From Streptomyces sp. NRRL S-337 (GTDB lineage Bacteria > Actinomycetota > Actinomycetes > Streptomycetales > Streptomycetaceae), in the NCBI RefSeq assembly GCF_000720175.1, contig NZ_JOIX01000001.1, forward strand, positions 310,001 to 374,000: a stretch of DNA of 64,000 bases, read 5' to 3'. A program made the translations under genes and the position numbers. A model generated the notes under the pieces. That model was given only the letters and a program-made list of their open reading frames with translations, made no database searches and was not told where the DNA came from. The first letter of the stretch is position 1. Each line of letters begins with the position of its first letter. Shown one piece after another: positions 16,905 through 24,929 of this stretch.

Positions 16905-16995
16905 CGAGAGGAAGATGCCTGCGATGTGAAGTCCGGTCAGGTAGAGGGTGGTTGGCGGTCTTCTCGTAGCGGGTAGCGATGCGGGTGGCGATGCA
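16905..16995 (-). pseudogene. IS5-type transposase C-terminal remnant
   Basis: On the minus strand the sequence reads IATRYEKTAN, then after a shift of frame YLTGLHIAGIFLSAV, together the characteristic end of IS5-group transposases. The junction (near 16950) has about four extra bases. Nothing upstream aligns with the rest of a transposase and no inverted repeats are seen, so this is a scrap marking a past insertion. Confidence 0.6.
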
Positions 16996-17100
16996 CCTGG
17001 TCCGCGGTCTTCCGCGTCGGCGAGGAACACGCAAGGCGGCCACCGGAGGGGGGCTCTCGCCACTGTCGGCCGCCTGACCCAGCGCCGTCGGCCTGGCCGG

Positions 17101-17679
17101 TCAGGCGACGGGAATCAGAGGCGGGGCGGCCTGGGGCGGGCGCATCCGGCTGCGGATGACCACACTGCCCACGGTCTTGTCGTGCAGACACTGCCGGAAC
17201 GGCCGGTCCCAGAGGCAGAACAGCGCATCGATCTGACCGAGCACCGGCACCACCCCCATGACCCCATGCACCAAGTGCCGCCCCAGGGCCTGCCCGTAGG
17301 ACAGCCTGCGCCCGTCGGTCAGCCGTACGACGCGCAATCCGCAGGTGAGCTTGCCCACCGTGCCTCCGAACAGGGTCGTCATCAGTGGCGAGTAGAGGAA
17401 GGACATCGCCAGGGCCACCACGAGGACGAGGCCGAACGGCGCCTGGCTGGAGATATGGACCAGGCCACGGAAGAGTCCGATACCTGCCGACGGCAGGGCC
17501 AGGATGACAGCCATGGTCAGCACGTCGATGGCGACGGCGAGCAGTCGCAGGCCCTGATTTCCCACGGTCTGCGCAGCGAGGCTCGGCCGCCGCGTCGGGG
17601 CAGGCCCGGCTCCGAGGCGCTCGGGAGGCGGCATGTGCGGCGGTACGGGGGACGGACCTGCTGCCTGTGTCGCGTTCAT
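17101..17679 (-). CDS. RDD family membrane protein
   Basis: A 192-residue protein. A Pro-rich cytoplasmic N-terminus (about residues 1-40) precedes an RDD-type domain: RLLAVAIDVLTMAVILALP is the first segment with the conserved Arg and Asp, and the family-ending HDKTVGSVVI lies near the C-terminus. There are about three membrane spans. RDD proteins have been linked to ion exchange in a few cases, but most are unknown. ATG 17679 has an AAGGAAG site; the longer in-frame ORF is rejected. Confidence 0.85.
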   Translation of the reverse strand: MNATQAAGPSPVPPHMPPPERLGAGPAPTRRPSLAAQTVGNQGLRLLAVAIDVLTMAVILALPSAGIGLFRGLVHISSQAPFGLVLVVALAMSFLYSPLMTTLFGGTVGKLTCGLRVVRLTDGRRLSYGQALGRHLVHGVMGVVPVLGQIDALFCLWDRPFRQCLHDKTVGSVVIRSRMRPPQAAPPLIPVA

Positions 17680-18290
17680 GGTGCCAACTTCCTTGCCTCT
17701 TGCGGCCCCCTTGCGCCGGATGTGTGTCCTGGCGGAAGGCGGAAAGGTGCTCAACTCGCTTCCATCGTGGTCGCGTGGTGGCCTGGATCCGTCGCTCTCA
17801 GGTCGTGCATCAGGTGCCTGCCCAAGGACAGAGTCGCCGGGTGGGCGTACGTCTCGTGGCAGACGGTTCATCTGCCTGAAGGAAGACCCGGCAGCTGCCT
17901 GAAGGATGACTCCGGGAATCGTGGGGTCGTGGGTCGTGGGTCGTGGGCGGAGGCGGTCGCGGATCGTCGCGATATGCACGACGTTGTCGGGCGCCGGCCC
18001 AGTCCGACCTCCCTGCACGCGGGCGAGCTGCGGGAGCAGGCCGGGCCCGACCGTCGGCTTCGCCGTCCGGGCTGCCTCGTGGGGCGCGGTCGGTGCTGTT
18101 CAGGATGCGTTCAGACTGCGGCTGGAAGGGTTGGGCGGCGTACGATGTCATCGCTGTGCGCGGTGGCTCGTATCTGACACTTCCCGCCACTGCGCGCACA
18201 CGGTCGCGCCGCCGGGCCACCGACAGCGCCATGCGCAGGGCCCCACGGCACGACGTGCGGCGGCGCAGACGCCACCCAGGAGGATCTGCC
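17680..18290. other. gap between divergent membrane-protein genes, no gene found
   Basis: About 610 bp without a convincing ORF. It contains three tandem copies of a gtcgtgg-like heptamer at about 17925-17945 and the promoters of the two flanking genes. Nothing else was recognised. Confidence 0.5.
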
Positions 18291-19169
18291 TTGCCTGAGC
18301 CCGAAGTCCTGACCGATCTGGACGCCGCCGGTACCGACAGGTACGTGATGCGGAAGCTCCCAGAGGTCACGCTGGCCTTCTGGGTCATGAAGATCGCCGC
18401 GACCACCCTGGGCGAAACAGCCGGAGACCTCTTCGCCCAGACCCTCAAGCTCGGCTACTTCCTCACCACCATCGCACTGTTCCTGATCTTCGTGGTCACG
18501 CTGGTCGTGCAGCTCCGGTCCCGGCGCTACAACCCGTTCTGCTACTGGACGGTCATCCTGTCCACGAGCATGGCGGGCACCACGATGTCCGACTTCATGA
18601 ACCGTGACGCCAGCGCCAAGTTCCTCACCGGCGGTGCGAAGTCGCTCGGCTGGGGACCGCAGGGCCTGGGGCTGGGGTACCCCACCGGCGCAGCCATTCT
18701 CATCTCGCTGCTGATGGTCATCTTCGTCATCTGGAAGTGCACCGGCCTGACGTTCGCCATCCGCGACATCGTCTCCTTCCGCGCGGAGGCCCTCTTCTGG
18801 GCGGCGATCCTGGTGTCCAACACGCTGGGCACCTCGATGGGGGACTTCCTCTCCGACAGCTCGGGACTCGGGTACGCGGGCGGCGCCCTGCTCGTCACCG
18901 CTGTACTCGCTGTACTGGTCGGCCTCATGCGGGTACCGGCCGTTCCGAACGTGGTGCTGTTCTGGATCGCCTTCGTCCTCACCCGGCCCCTCGGGGCGAC
19001 CGCGGGTGACTTCCTCACCAAGCCGCTCGCCAAGGGCGGGTTGGACCTCGGTACGGCCGGCTCCTCGGCGGTCCTTCTCGCGGTGCTGCTCGGCTTGATG
19101 GGCTACGCCCACGTACAGGAGCGCCGGACCACCGTTCCCCAGGACCGCACGCTCACGGACGTTTCCTGA
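18291..19169 (+). CDS. four-repeat integral membrane protein, COG4705 type, unknown function
   Basis: A 292-residue polytopic protein. I chose the TTG at 18291 because AGGAGG ends seven bases before it; ATG 18348 is the fallback. Four internal repeats each pair a membrane helix with a short polar signature: TTLGETAGDLF, TSMAGTTMSDFM, SNTLGTSMGDFL and RPLGATAGDFL, so a Gly/Ser-Asp-Phe/Leu motif recurs in every repeat. This suggests two- or four-fold pseudo-symmetry lining a pore or binding site. The family is uncharacterised as far as I know. The 3' end is triplicated at DNA level (see repeat). Confidence 0.8.
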   Translation: MPEPEVLTDLDAAGTDRYVMRKLPEVTLAFWVMKIAATTLGETAGDLFAQTLKLGYFLTTIALFLIFVVTLVVQLRSRRYNPFCYWTVILSTSMAGTTMSDFMNRDASAKFLTGGAKSLGWGPQGLGLGYPTGAAILISLLMVIFVIWKCTGLTFAIRDIVSFRAEALFWAAILVSNTLGTSMGDFLSDSSGLGYAGGALLVTAVLAVLVGLMRVPAVPNVVLFWIAFVLTRPLGATAGDFLTKPLAKGGLDLGTAGSSAVLLAVLLGLMGYAHVQERRTTVPQDRTLTDVS

Positions 19170-19225
19170 GGACGCACCCTCACGGACGTTTCCTGAGGAC
19201 CGCATCCTCATGGACGCTTCCTGAG
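19143..19225 (+). repeat. three tandem 27-28-bp copies of the gene end
   Basis: Units 19143-19170, 19171-19197 and 19198-19225 repeat the last codons and stop region of the preceding gene. The true stop (TGA 19167-19169) lies in the first copy and each copy keeps a cctgag end. Confidence 0.85.
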
Positions 19226-19329
19226 CGTGGCGCGGGAGGCAAGCCCCGTCGGCCACCGTTTCCTCCGGGGGCGGTCGGCCGGCGGGGCGGTGTCATTCGG
19301 GGGGGGCCGTGTCATCCGGAGGGGCCGTG

Positions 19330-20790
19330 TCATCCGGCGGGCAGGCGGACCACGAAGCGCGCGCCCTCGGTGTGGCCGGCGTCATGGGTCACTTCACCGC
19401 CGGCGGAGCGGGCCAGGCGTCGGGCAAGCGGTAGACCCAGGCCCGCTCCGGCGTGTCCGTCCGCCGGTTCGGCGCGCCGGCCCGGTTGGAAGAGCTGCGC
19501 GGTGAGGGTACCCGGGACGCCGGGGCCGTCGTCGACGACCGCCACGCGGGTGCCGTCGGGCGCAGGCGAGACCTGTAGGGCGACCCGCGAGCGGGCGTAG
19601 CGCAAGGCGTTGTCGACGAGCGGGGCGACGATGCGCTCCAGCAGTGCGGCGGGCACCCCGGCCATCACGGTCTCCGGGCCGTCAAGCGTGATTTCGGCGC
19701 CCGCGGTCTCGGCGCCCGCGGTCTCGGCAACCGTGATGTCGGCAACCGAGATTCTGGCCTTCTCACGGGAGTTGTGCTGATCGGTGAAGCGGCGCAGTAC
19801 GGCCATGACGTCCGTCGTGCCGGGAACGGTGTGTGCGCCGGCCCGGGCGTCGTCCAGGACGGTCTCGCAGATGGTGCGCATGGAGGCGGCGGCCTCGGCG
19901 ATGGAGGTGTGGGTGGCGCGGGTCTCGTCGGTGGAGCGGGGGCGGGCTTGCCACCAGTCGAGTTCGGCGGTGATCCGCGCCAGGGGATTGCGCAGCTCGT
20001 GGGAGAGCTCCCGGGTGAGTTGCTGTTCGTGGCGCAACACGGCACGGATCCGGTCGAGCAGTTCGTCCAGTGAGGCCCCGAGCCGGAAGAGTTCGGCGGG
20101 GCGGTCCCCGGTGCCGAAGCGCTCTTGGGAGGCGACCACGCTCCACCGGGTGGCCTGCTCCGTCATGGTCCGGACCGGGCGCAGGGCGCGCCCCACCGCC
20201 AGCCGGGTCAGGACGTAGGTGCAGGCCAGGACGGTGGCGTCGAGCGCGAGGGAGGCGATGAGCAGGGTGTCGGCCGAGGCACGGTAGGGAGCGAGGTTTA
20301 TGGCGGTGACGACGGTGGCGACGGCGGCGGTGGGCCTGGCACCCGGCCGGACCCCGCCCACGGGCTCGGCGCACAAACGTATGCGATCTCCGGCCGTCAC
20401 CTCGCTGCAGCGCTTGTCGCCGTGCGCGGTGAGACGGGTGGCGGCCCGAGTGATTGTGCCGTCGGCCGCGGCTGAGGCGGGGTGCTCCAGCAGCCGGGTG
20501 CCGGCGTAAATCCATACGTTGGTGTCCAAGGCGGCGTCGTGCGGTGTCTCCAGGACGCGTACCGGCTGATGGCGGGTGTCGACGGTTGCGGCCACGGCAC
20601 TTGCCCGCGTGCGCAGTTCGTCGTCCGCCTGTTGCTGGAGATGGTGGCGGACGATCGCGTTGAACACGACGGTGAGGACCATCATCACCAGCGTGGCGGT
20701 GGTCAGCGCCACGAGGGACAGCCGGCCCCGCAGCGTACGGGGGCGGCAACGGCCGGCCAACGCGGAAATGAGGCGCGGGGCAGTGGTCAT
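19330..20790 (-). CDS. sensor histidine kinase
   Basis: A 486-residue membrane kinase. Two membrane segments (about residues 26-48 and 165-190) flank an extracellular sensor region; a HAMP-like linker (AVGRALRPVRTMTEQA) leads to the dimerisation helix with the phospho-acceptor His in ELSHELRNPLARI, then the N-box VDNALRYA, G1 DDGPGVP and G2 GAGLGLPLARRLA. It overlaps the upstream response regulator stop by ATGA, so the pair is translationally coupled. A small in-frame duplication (AETAG repeated) lies near 19700-19720. The signal is unknown. Confidence 0.93.
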   Translation of the reverse strand: MTTAPRLISALAGRCRPRTLRGRLSLVALTTATLVMMVLTVVFNAIVRHHLQQQADDELRTRASAVAATVDTRHQPVRVLETPHDAALDTNVWIYAGTRLLEHPASAAADGTITRAATRLTAHGDKRCSEVTAGDRIRLCAEPVGGVRPGARPTAAVATVVTAINLAPYRASADTLLIASLALDATVLACTYVLTRLAVGRALRPVRTMTEQATRWSVVASQERFGTGDRPAELFRLGASLDELLDRIRAVLRHEQQLTRELSHELRNPLARITAELDWWQARPRSTDETRATHTSIAEAAASMRTICETVLDDARAGAHTVPGTTDVMAVLRRFTDQHNSREKARISVADITVAETAGAETAGAEITLDGPETVMAGVPAALLERIVAPLVDNALRYARSRVALQVSPAPDGTRVAVVDDGPGVPGTLTAQLFQPGRRAEPADGHAGAGLGLPLARRLARSAGGEVTHDAGHTEGARFVVRLPAG

Positions 20791-21449
20791 GAGAGCCGGT
20801 GCCCGATCCCCCGCAGGGTGCTGATCGTGAGGCTGCTGCCCGCATCCCGGATCTTGCGGCGCAACCGGCTCAGATACTGGTCGAGGGTGTTGTCGCTGAC
20901 CTGCGCACCTTCCGGCCAGCCGGCCCGGACGAGCTCCCGTCTGCCCACCACTGCCCCCAGACCCGCCATCAAGGCGGCAAGGAGCCGGAATTCGGTGGGC
21001 GTCAACGTCACGTCGCCGCCCCCTGCACACAGGCTGTGGTGCACCGGATCCAGGACCAGGCCCTTGGCGGCCGTAGGCCGGGCCGGCCCGGATCGCTTGA
21101 GGGCGGCGCGCAACCTGGCGGTCAGCTCGGCGAGATGGAACGGCTTGGCGAGGTAGTCGTCACCCCCGGCGGAGAACCCGCTGAGGCGGTCATGGAGCCG
21201 GTGGTGCGCGGTCAGGAAGACGACCGGACTGGAGAACCCCTGCGCCCGCATCGCCTGGCACACGTCCCGCCCGTCCGCGTCCGGCAGCCTGACGTCCAGC
21301 ACCACCGCGTCCACGTTGTCGCCAGTCAGCCGGAGAGCGGTCGCGCCGTCCTGAGCGGCCAGCGTGCCGAAGTCCTCGTCACGCAGTCCGCGTACCAGCA
21401 CGTCCCGCAGCGCGTGGTCGTCCTCGACGATCAGAACGGTGGGACGCAC
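20787..21449 (-). CDS. OmpR/PhoB family response regulator
   Basis: A 220-residue regulator. The receiver domain has the acidic pair in VEDDHAL, the phospho-acceptor Asp in VVLDVRLPDADG (about residue 51), Thr in FLTAHH and Lys in AKPF. The C-terminal winged helix (LTPTEFRLLAALM ... VSDNTLDQYLSRLRRKIR) binds DNA. It is the first gene of the two-component operon. Three copies of an 8-bp repeat lie about 75-95 bp upstream. Confidence 0.95.
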   Translation of the reverse strand: MRPTVLIVEDDHALRDVLVRGLRDEDFGTLAAQDGATALRLTGDNVDAVVLDVRLPDADGRDVCQAMRAQGFSSPVVFLTAHHRLHDRLSGFSAGGDDYLAKPFHLAELTARLRAALKRSGPARPTAAKGLVLDPVHHSLCAGGGDVTLTPTEFRLLAALMAGLGAVVGRRELVRAGWPEGAQVSDNTLDQYLSRLRRKIRDAGSSLTISTLRGIGHRLS

Positions 21450-21521
21450 AGATGATCACCTCACAACAAGCTCGGGGCCGGGCCGGGATACCGCGTCCGC
21501 CCCCACCTTTGAGCAACACTT

Positions 21522-21545
21522 CCGGTAGGCCGGTAGGCCGGTAGG
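21522..21545. repeat. three tandem copies of ccggtagg upstream of the two-component operon
   Basis: Exact 8-bp units at 21522, 21530 and 21538, with a diverged copy at about 21553. They are in promoter position for the response regulator gene, but the spacing does not match a helical turn. Confidence 0.7.
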
Positions 21546-21704
21546 CCACCAGGCCGGTAGGTGGCGTGAGGTCAGGAGGCAGCGGTTTGGCCCGCGGGCG
21601 GCGCCTCCTGTACTGCGGCGACCCTTCCCGCTCTCGTCCCGGACGAGGTGGCCCCGGCCGAGGAGGTGGCGGGGCACGGCCGGACGACAGTGACGTCGGG
21701 CCGA

Positions 21705-21737
21705 CTACAGACAGGTAGACGGTCTACCGCACTGTAG
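21705..21737. promoter_or_regulatory. 33-bp nested palindromic operator
   Basis: The core ggtagac-g-gtctacc (21714-21728) is a perfect 15-bp dyad centred on 21721. The outer arms ctacag (21705-21710) and ctgtag (21732-21737) share the same centre, so 13 of 16 arm positions pair. The tagacNgtcta core is typical of TetR-family sites. No tetR gene is adjacent. It stands just before the doubtful ORF at 21741. Confidence 0.75.
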
Positions 21738-21740
21738 ACG

Positions 21741-22068
21741 ATGAAGGAGGTAGGGCTTGTCATGGTTCGTCGACAGCAGGCGGGCGGTCGGCTCCTGCCT
21801 GCGCCCGCCGACGCGCCCGCCGACGCGCCCGCCGACGCGCCCGCCGACTCGCTGCTCCTCACGGCGGGACCGCTGTGTCTGGCCGGTGGGAGAGGGGCGC
21901 ACACCTGTCCCTCCCTCAGATCCTCATCGCGGCGGCCGGTGGGGCACTGGGGGAGCTCAGGCGCGTACGCGATCGGCTTGCAGTGGCGCGGCCGTTGGCT
22001 TCCGCTTGGTGCCAGTACCAGTCAGCGGATCGGTTCGACGGGACTTCGGCGACAGGGGCCTTCCGTAG
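21741..22068 (+). pseudogene. possible decayed ORF behind the orphan operator
   Basis: After the dyad, GAAGGAGG is followed by starts near 21757-21774. One frame reads MVRRQQAGGRLLPAP and an APAD repeat (four 12-bp units gcgcccgccgac, 21801-21848); a second frame from about 21895 reads AHLSLPQILIAAAGG and then LGELRRVRDRLAVA, a plausible helix. Neither frame alone looks like a complete protein, so this may be a frameshifted relic. No family recognised. Confidence 0.25.
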
Positions 22069-22084
22069 TCGGCCCAACGAACCA

Positions 22085-23377
22085 TCAGCGTGCGGCCGAA
22101 CCCATACGGCGGGTCGTTGCCCACAGGAGTAGGGCGGCCAGGCTGAATGACGTACCGAGGGCTGTCACGGCCGGCCAGCCTGCCGTCGCGTAGGCGAGGG
22201 AGGAACCGAGGGCGCCGAGGCTGCTGCCCGCCGAGTAGAAGACCATGTAGCCGCCGATGATCCTGCTGCCCGCATCGGGTCGGACGGCGTGGATCAGGGT
22301 CTGGTTGGTGACGTGGACGGCCTGCACGGCGAAGTCCAGCAGGACGGCACCGATCGCCAGCGCCCACAGCGATTGCGGGGTCAGGGCGATGGGGAGCCAG
22401 GAAAGCGCCAGTAGGGCGAGACCGACGCCGGTCGTGTGCTGGGCGAGCCCCCGGTCGCTCCAGCGCCCGGCCACTCCGGCGGCGACGGCCCCGGCCGCCC
22501 CGGCGAGCCCGAACGCGCCGATCGCGGTGTGCGACAGCGACCACGGCGGACCGCTCAGCGGCTGCGCCATGCCGCTCCACAGCGTGCTGAAGGCCGCGAA
22601 CACCAGCAGGGCGAGCGCGCCCCGGATCCGTAGCAGCGGATGACGGACGAACAGAGTGACGGTCGAGGCCACGAGCCGTCCGTACGACTCCTCGCGCACC
22701 TTGGCGGACGGCGAGCCCGAGGGCAGAACGCGACGCAGCAGCAAGGCGAGGACGGCGGTGACGCCCGCGGACGCCAGGTAGACCGCGCGCCAGCCGGCGA
22801 GGTCGGCGAGTACGCCGGCGGCGGCGCGGGCCAGCAGGATTCCGGTGATGATGCCGCCGGTGACCGTTCCGACGGCGCGGCCGCGCCGGGCGGGTGGGGT
22901 CAGGGCGGCAGCCGCCGCGACCATCGTCTGGGCGACGACGGCGAGCAGGCCGACCACGGCGAGCGCGCCGAGCAGCGCCGCCACGCCCGGCGCCAGCCCG
23001 GCGGCCAGCAGTGCGAGTGCCAGCAACCCGAGCTGACCGGTGACCAGCCGACGATGGTCTAGCAGGTCGCCGAGCGGCACGAGCGTCAACAGGCCTGACG
23101 CATAGCCGAGGTGAGTCACCGTGACGATCGCACCCACTAACCCTGAGCCGAGCGCGAACCGCTCTCCGAGGGTCACCAGCAGGGGCTGCGCGAAGTAGAC
23201 GGTGGCCACGGAGCTGCCGCAGGCGAGGGCGAGCAGGGGCACGAGCCGGGCGGGCGGCGATGTGTCCGACGCCGACGCCGATGCCGATGCCGATGCCGAC
23301 GTCGACGCCGTGGCGTGCGCCTCGTGGCCGCCGGATCCGTTGCACTCGCCGACCGCACCGGAGCACTGGATCGCCAT
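22085..23377 (-). CDS. MFS transporter (DHA1-like exporter)
   Basis: A 430-residue membrane protein with about 12 segments; VYFAQPLLVTLGERF in the first span, PLGDLLDHRRLV as the loop 2-3 motif and TGGIITGILLARAAAG as motif C support an antiporter-type exporter of small molecules. A cytoplasmic N-terminus of about 45 residues contains a run of Ser-Ala encoded by a hexanucleotide repeat. A GGAAGG site precedes the ATG. It is divergent from an HxlR regulator that probably represses it through the dyad at 23402-23456. Confidence 0.9.
   Translation of the reverse strand: MAIQCSGAVGECNGSGGHEAHATASTSASASASASASDTSPPARLVPLLALACGSSVATVYFAQPLLVTLGERFALGSGLVGAIVTVTHLGYASGLLTLVPLGDLLDHRRLVTGQLGLLALALLAAGLAPGVAALLGALAVVGLLAVVAQTMVAAAAALTPPARRGRAVGTVTGGIITGILLARAAAGVLADLAGWRAVYLASAGVTAVLALLLRRVLPSGSPSAKVREESYGRLVASTVTLFVRHPLLRIRGALALLVFAAFSTLWSGMAQPLSGPPWSLSHTAIGAFGLAGAAGAVAAGVAGRWSDRGLAQHTTGVGLALLALSWLPIALTPQSLWALAIGAVLLDFAVQAVHVTNQTLIHAVRPDAGSRIIGGYMVFYSAGSSLGALGSSLAYATAGWPAVTALGTSFSLAALLLWATTRRMGSAAR
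23268..23313 (-). repeat. hexanucleotide microsatellite coding for Ser-Ala
   Basis: About seven copies of gccgac/gccgat inside the MFS gene give the SASASASASAS run. Copy-number change by whole units would lengthen or shorten the N-terminus without breaking the frame. Confidence 0.85.
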
Positions 23378-23401
23378 ACCGACACACCTTCCGTTCGACT
23401 T

Positions 23402-23456
23402 GGTTTCAACTTGCTACCGATGCGACAGTAGCCATGCGAGGTAGCATGTTGCAACC
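23402..23456. promoter_or_regulatory. long inverted repeat in the MFS/HxlR divergent promoter
   Basis: Arms 23402-23418 and 23440-23456 pair at 15 of 17 positions (core caacttgctacc / ggtagcatgttg) around a 21-bp spacer. It lies midway between the two starts, as expected for a site bound by an HxlR dimer pair controlling both genes. Confidence 0.75.
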
Positions 23457-23500
23457 ATCCCTGGAGAGGGGTCCGGGGAGCTGTAGGAGAGGAGCCACGG

Positions 23501-23995
23501 ATGGTCGCCCGCACCCGTTTCGACGCCGACCCCTGTCCCGTTGCCCGGTCGGTGAACGCCATCGGCGATTGGTGGTCGCTGTTGATCGTGCGGGACGCCT
23601 TCGACGGCAGCCGCCGGTTCGGCGAGTTCCAGCGCAGCCTCGGCATCGCCAAGAACATCCTGGCGGCGCGGCTGCGTGCGTTGGAGAAGGCCGGGGTGCT
23701 GCGCGGCGTGCCCGCGCCGGACGGTGGGTCCCACCGCGAGTACCTCCTCACGGAGAAGGGTCGCGCCCTGTTTCCGGTGATCGTCGCCCTGCGCCAGTGG
23801 GGCGAGGACCAGTGCTTCACCCCCGACGAGGACCACTCCCGCCTGCTGGACCGCCGGACCAGCCGCCCGTTGCGCCGTTTGCAGATCCGGGCGGCGGACG
23901 GACGGCCGGTCGGGCCGGAGGACACAGTCGTGGAGAAGCTGCAAGAGACGCTGCAAGAGGAGCCGCAAGAGACGGAGAGGGCTGAGAAGGAGTAG
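23501..23995 (+). CDS. HxlR family transcriptional regulator
   Basis: A 164-residue winged-helix regulator. CPVARSVNAIGDWWSLLIVRD at about residues 12-32 is the family hallmark, with a conserved Cys that in relatives senses electrophiles; RFGEFQRSLGIAKNILAARLRAL is the recognition region. A charged Glu/Gln-rich tail follows. It has a GGAGAGGAG site. It is divergent from the MFS exporter and probably controls it. Confidence 0.93.
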   Translation: MVARTRFDADPCPVARSVNAIGDWWSLLIVRDAFDGSRRFGEFQRSLGIAKNILAARLRALEKAGVLRGVPAPDGGSHREYLLTEKGRALFPVIVALRQWGEDQCFTPDEDHSRLLDRRTSRPLRRLQIRAADGRPVGPEDTVVEKLQETLQEEPQETERAEKE

Positions 23996-24127
23996 GCCGC
24001 GCGCCGGCTTCACAGCGCCGCCGGTGGGGTCGTACGGGCCGGTTGGAACCAGTGTCCCGGGCCGCGCGCGAGGTTTTGCGCCAGGTCGCCGACTCTCCTG
24101 ACGCTTCCAGCCAGGTCGTGCGTCATC

Positions 24128-24721
24128 ATGCCGCTCATGAGCTTTGCCATCACACCCGCCATCCCGGCCGGGACCCTTTCCGCGTCCGCTCAGCCCTCGA
24201 TACCGTCGGCTGACGGTGAGTTGCTGTTGCGGCCCTGGGAGGCGGACGACGCTGCTGTACTGCAACGTGCCTTCCAGGACCCGTTAATCCGGCGCTGGCA
24301 CACGCACCATGTGACGTCGCTGCAGGAAGCCCGGGACTGGGTCACGGCCTCCCACCGGTCTTGGGAGCAGGAGCAGGCCGTCCAGTGGGTCATTACCCGG
24401 GCCGACGGCGAGGTCGCCGGCCGGATGTCTCTGCGGTGGATGGACCTTCTCCATGGCCTCGCCGAAGTGGCGTACTGGGTCCTGCCCCACGCCCGTGGCA
24501 CCGGTGTCGCCCCGCGGTCCCTGGTCGCGTTGGCTGCCTGGGCGCTGGACGAGGCCGGCTTTCACCGCCTTGAACTCGCGCACTCGGTCGCCAACGATGC
24601 CTCCTGCCGGGTGGCCACCAAGTCTGGCTTCGCTCTGGAGGGCACTCGGCGCGGCGCGCATCGGCAACTGGACGGCTGGCACGACATGCACCTTCATGCT
24701 CGTGTCCAGGGAGATGACTGA
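24128..24721 (+). CDS. GNAT family N-acetyltransferase (RimJ/RimL-like)
   Basis: A 197-residue acetyl-CoA-dependent transferase. LLLRPWEADDAAVLQRAFQDPLIRRW near residues 32-57 is the RimL-type start, WVLPHARGTGVAPRSLVALAAWA the acetyl-CoA site (motif A) and NDASCRVATKSGFALEGTRR the C-terminal wedge. The substrate is probably a protein N-terminus or a small amine. The first 28 residues are Ala/Ser/Pro-rich and weakly conserved, so translation may start later. Confidence 0.88.
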   Translation: MPLMSFAITPAIPAGTLSASAQPSIPSADGELLLRPWEADDAAVLQRAFQDPLIRRWHTHHVTSLQEARDWVTASHRSWEQEQAVQWVITRADGEVAGRMSLRWMDLLHGLAEVAYWVLPHARGTGVAPRSLVALAAWALDEAGFHRLELAHSVANDASCRVATKSGFALEGTRRGAHRQLDGWHDMHLHARVQGDD

Positions 24722-24929
24722 GCGGAAGGCGTGTTGGAGGCGACCAAGCGGCGAGTGAATGCGGTTCCTCGAAGCGCCGACAGCCCGGCCACCAAGGCGG
24801 GTGGGTCGAACGTCCGCCTCCCACAAGGTCGTTGACCGTCCACGTCATGTAGCCGGGAGAGTGGTTTACCGTTCCCGTCCGTGTGAAGCAGCTGGCTCTG
24901 CGACGTTCGTATGTCAAGTGTGATGAGCT

